Assembly: GCA_032622095.1 (NCBI GenBank)
Contig: CP136061.1
Location: 2,852,001-2,916,000, forward strand
Length of the DNA: 64,000 nucleotides
Reading direction: 5' to 3'
DNA from: Siphonodentalium dalli
Taxonomy: Eukaryota > Mollusca > Scaphopoda > Gadilida > Siphonodentaliidae
Below, piece by piece: positions 62,902 to 64,000 of this stretch; position 1 is the stretch's first letter, and each line of letters starts with the position of its first letter. The notes beneath the pieces are model-generated. The model had not been told where the DNA came from. It was given only the letters and a program-made list of their open reading frames with translations, and did no database searches. The position numbers and the translations under genes are program-made.

Positions 62902-63589
62902 ATTATGAAATTTTATTGTTTCAGTTTTTATCCACGACTTGTAGGGTTCAATTTGTAACAAGTATATAGGAACAACACTTATGTGGGGTTGAGAAATATT
63001 AATAGTTTAATACCCCATAATCTATTGGGACATCCTTGGCACAACAATAGTTGTCCCCAAAATATTCTCAGACATGCCCCTGCTGTCATGCTTACCTAAG
63101 AATATTCCTTTGCATATCATTTACATGTACATACCTGTATGTGGGATTATAACATGTCATTTTTTTAAATTAGATTTACCCCTTATAACATTTAAGTTAA
63201 CATATAAACTAGTTTTGCTCAAAGCCTGCAATACTCATGAATGGTATTAATTTTCCAGTCCTCGAAATTGGCCATGGAAATAAGCAATGCCGTGGGAAAT
63301 GCCATAGCCAAATTGTTAAAATATATGCCACAGCATTAAATTAGCTGGAACTTTTTCCTAATTTCAAGGGCTGATTTGAAGTGCGCTAATTTCAAACTGA
63401 CTGAATAATAGTACAATTTAAAGTCATTAGCTTCACTCCCGGTGGGTATATATTTCATGTCAGACAGAACTGTATCCGATATACCATAAGAAAGGTCATA
63501 AAAAACTAGAAATAAAACCCCAAGGTTGCATATTATTGATGCGGTATTCGCCCCGTATTAAATTGTTGAAAACTGCGGTCAGAGTAAGA

Positions 63590-63760
63590 AATCTTCTCAG
63601 ATACAACCACATTTTCGGCGCGAATCATCGCGTGGAGGTCATGGAATTATATTCGGAAGAAATCGGAACCGCCCGAAAAACGACGATCGGCTGGCACGCA
63701 CGGTTAAGAGAACAGCCAAAACAATAGCCGACATGTCGATAACCGAAAGTAGATTCAACA
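63590..63760. promoter_or_regulatory. CpG-rich patch, possible promoter or 5' exon of a neighbouring gene
   Basis: Against an AT-rich, CpG-poor background this stretch has about 20 CG dinucleotides in 170 bp (TTCGGCGCGAATCATCGCG, CGACGATCGGC). Frames are open on both strands but match nothing I recognise. Confidence 0.25.
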
Positions 63761-64000
63761 AAACACAAACTAGATAATGTGATTATGTCTTGATTTTTGC
63801 ATCGATATCTCATGTTTTCTAATTGAAATGTCGAGAATTAATTGGCAACTAACAAAGTGTACACACTGTGTATATGTTATATATGGATTGTTTGCAAATT
63901 TAGGCGTGAATGGGTATTCGTGCACAGCATGCAAAATACGATTGGCACACCTCCGAACCGATCAGCTGATCCAGGTCGTCATGCTTCGCATCGATTGAAA

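Overview
This window is animal nuclear DNA: AT-rich, intron-rich and packed with repeats. One split gene is supported, on the + strand, running in from the left edge and ending at 47696. The rest is intron, tandem repeats, foldback and inverted-repeat transposons, and one decayed LINE. The frequent ACATGTA words, the GGCCGCCATCTTGG repeats, the many minisatellites and the MITE-like elements suggest a lophotrochozoan, most likely a bivalve mollusc. That placement is inference; no marker gene proves it.

The gene encodes a single-pass receptor related to receptor protein tyrosine phosphatases (RPTPs). Twelve exons between 3913 and 47696 join in perfect phase into 488 residues: a six-cysteine EGF/EB-like module, a transmembrane helix, a basic juxtamembrane stretch, one PTP-fold domain and a tyrosine-rich tail. 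The PTP domain keeps the fold landmarks (YDHTRV, FVNASYIN, YWP, VHCS) but has lost the catalytic arginine (HCSDGIGA instead of HCxxGxGR) and the WPD tryptophan, so it should be a pseudophosphatase. The tail carries YxxL motifs at immunoreceptor ITAM spacing, three of them in 10-residue tandem repeats. The 5' exons lie outside the window or were not recognised.

Region by region: 1-3912 is upstream intron or flank with a ~170-bp repeat holding YY1-like sites. 3913-5470 has the EGF and transmembrane exons. 5883-21563 is a near-perfect palindrome with 7.8-kb arms and a 25-bp GC-rich loop, followed by a 593-bp direct re-copy of part of the arm (to 22154), all inside one intron. 22732-25894 has four juxtamembrane/PTP exons. 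25990-29740 is a 67-bp satellite of about 55 units. 30763-31920 is a decayed LINE on the - strand. 33479-47696 has the remaining PTP exons among minisatellites. One of these, at 40955-43130, appears to have grown from the exon's own splice donor and was then split by a 1.1-kb foldback element.

Downstream (47978-64000) is mostly transposons. There is a 2.0-kb inverted-repeat element just after the stop codon. A 2.6-kb element at 54601-57196 has a 6-bp target duplication and a recognisable empty sister site; its arms contain fossil C2H2 zinc-finger units. Several MITEs follow, and a CpG-rich patch near the right edge could belong to a neighbouring gene.
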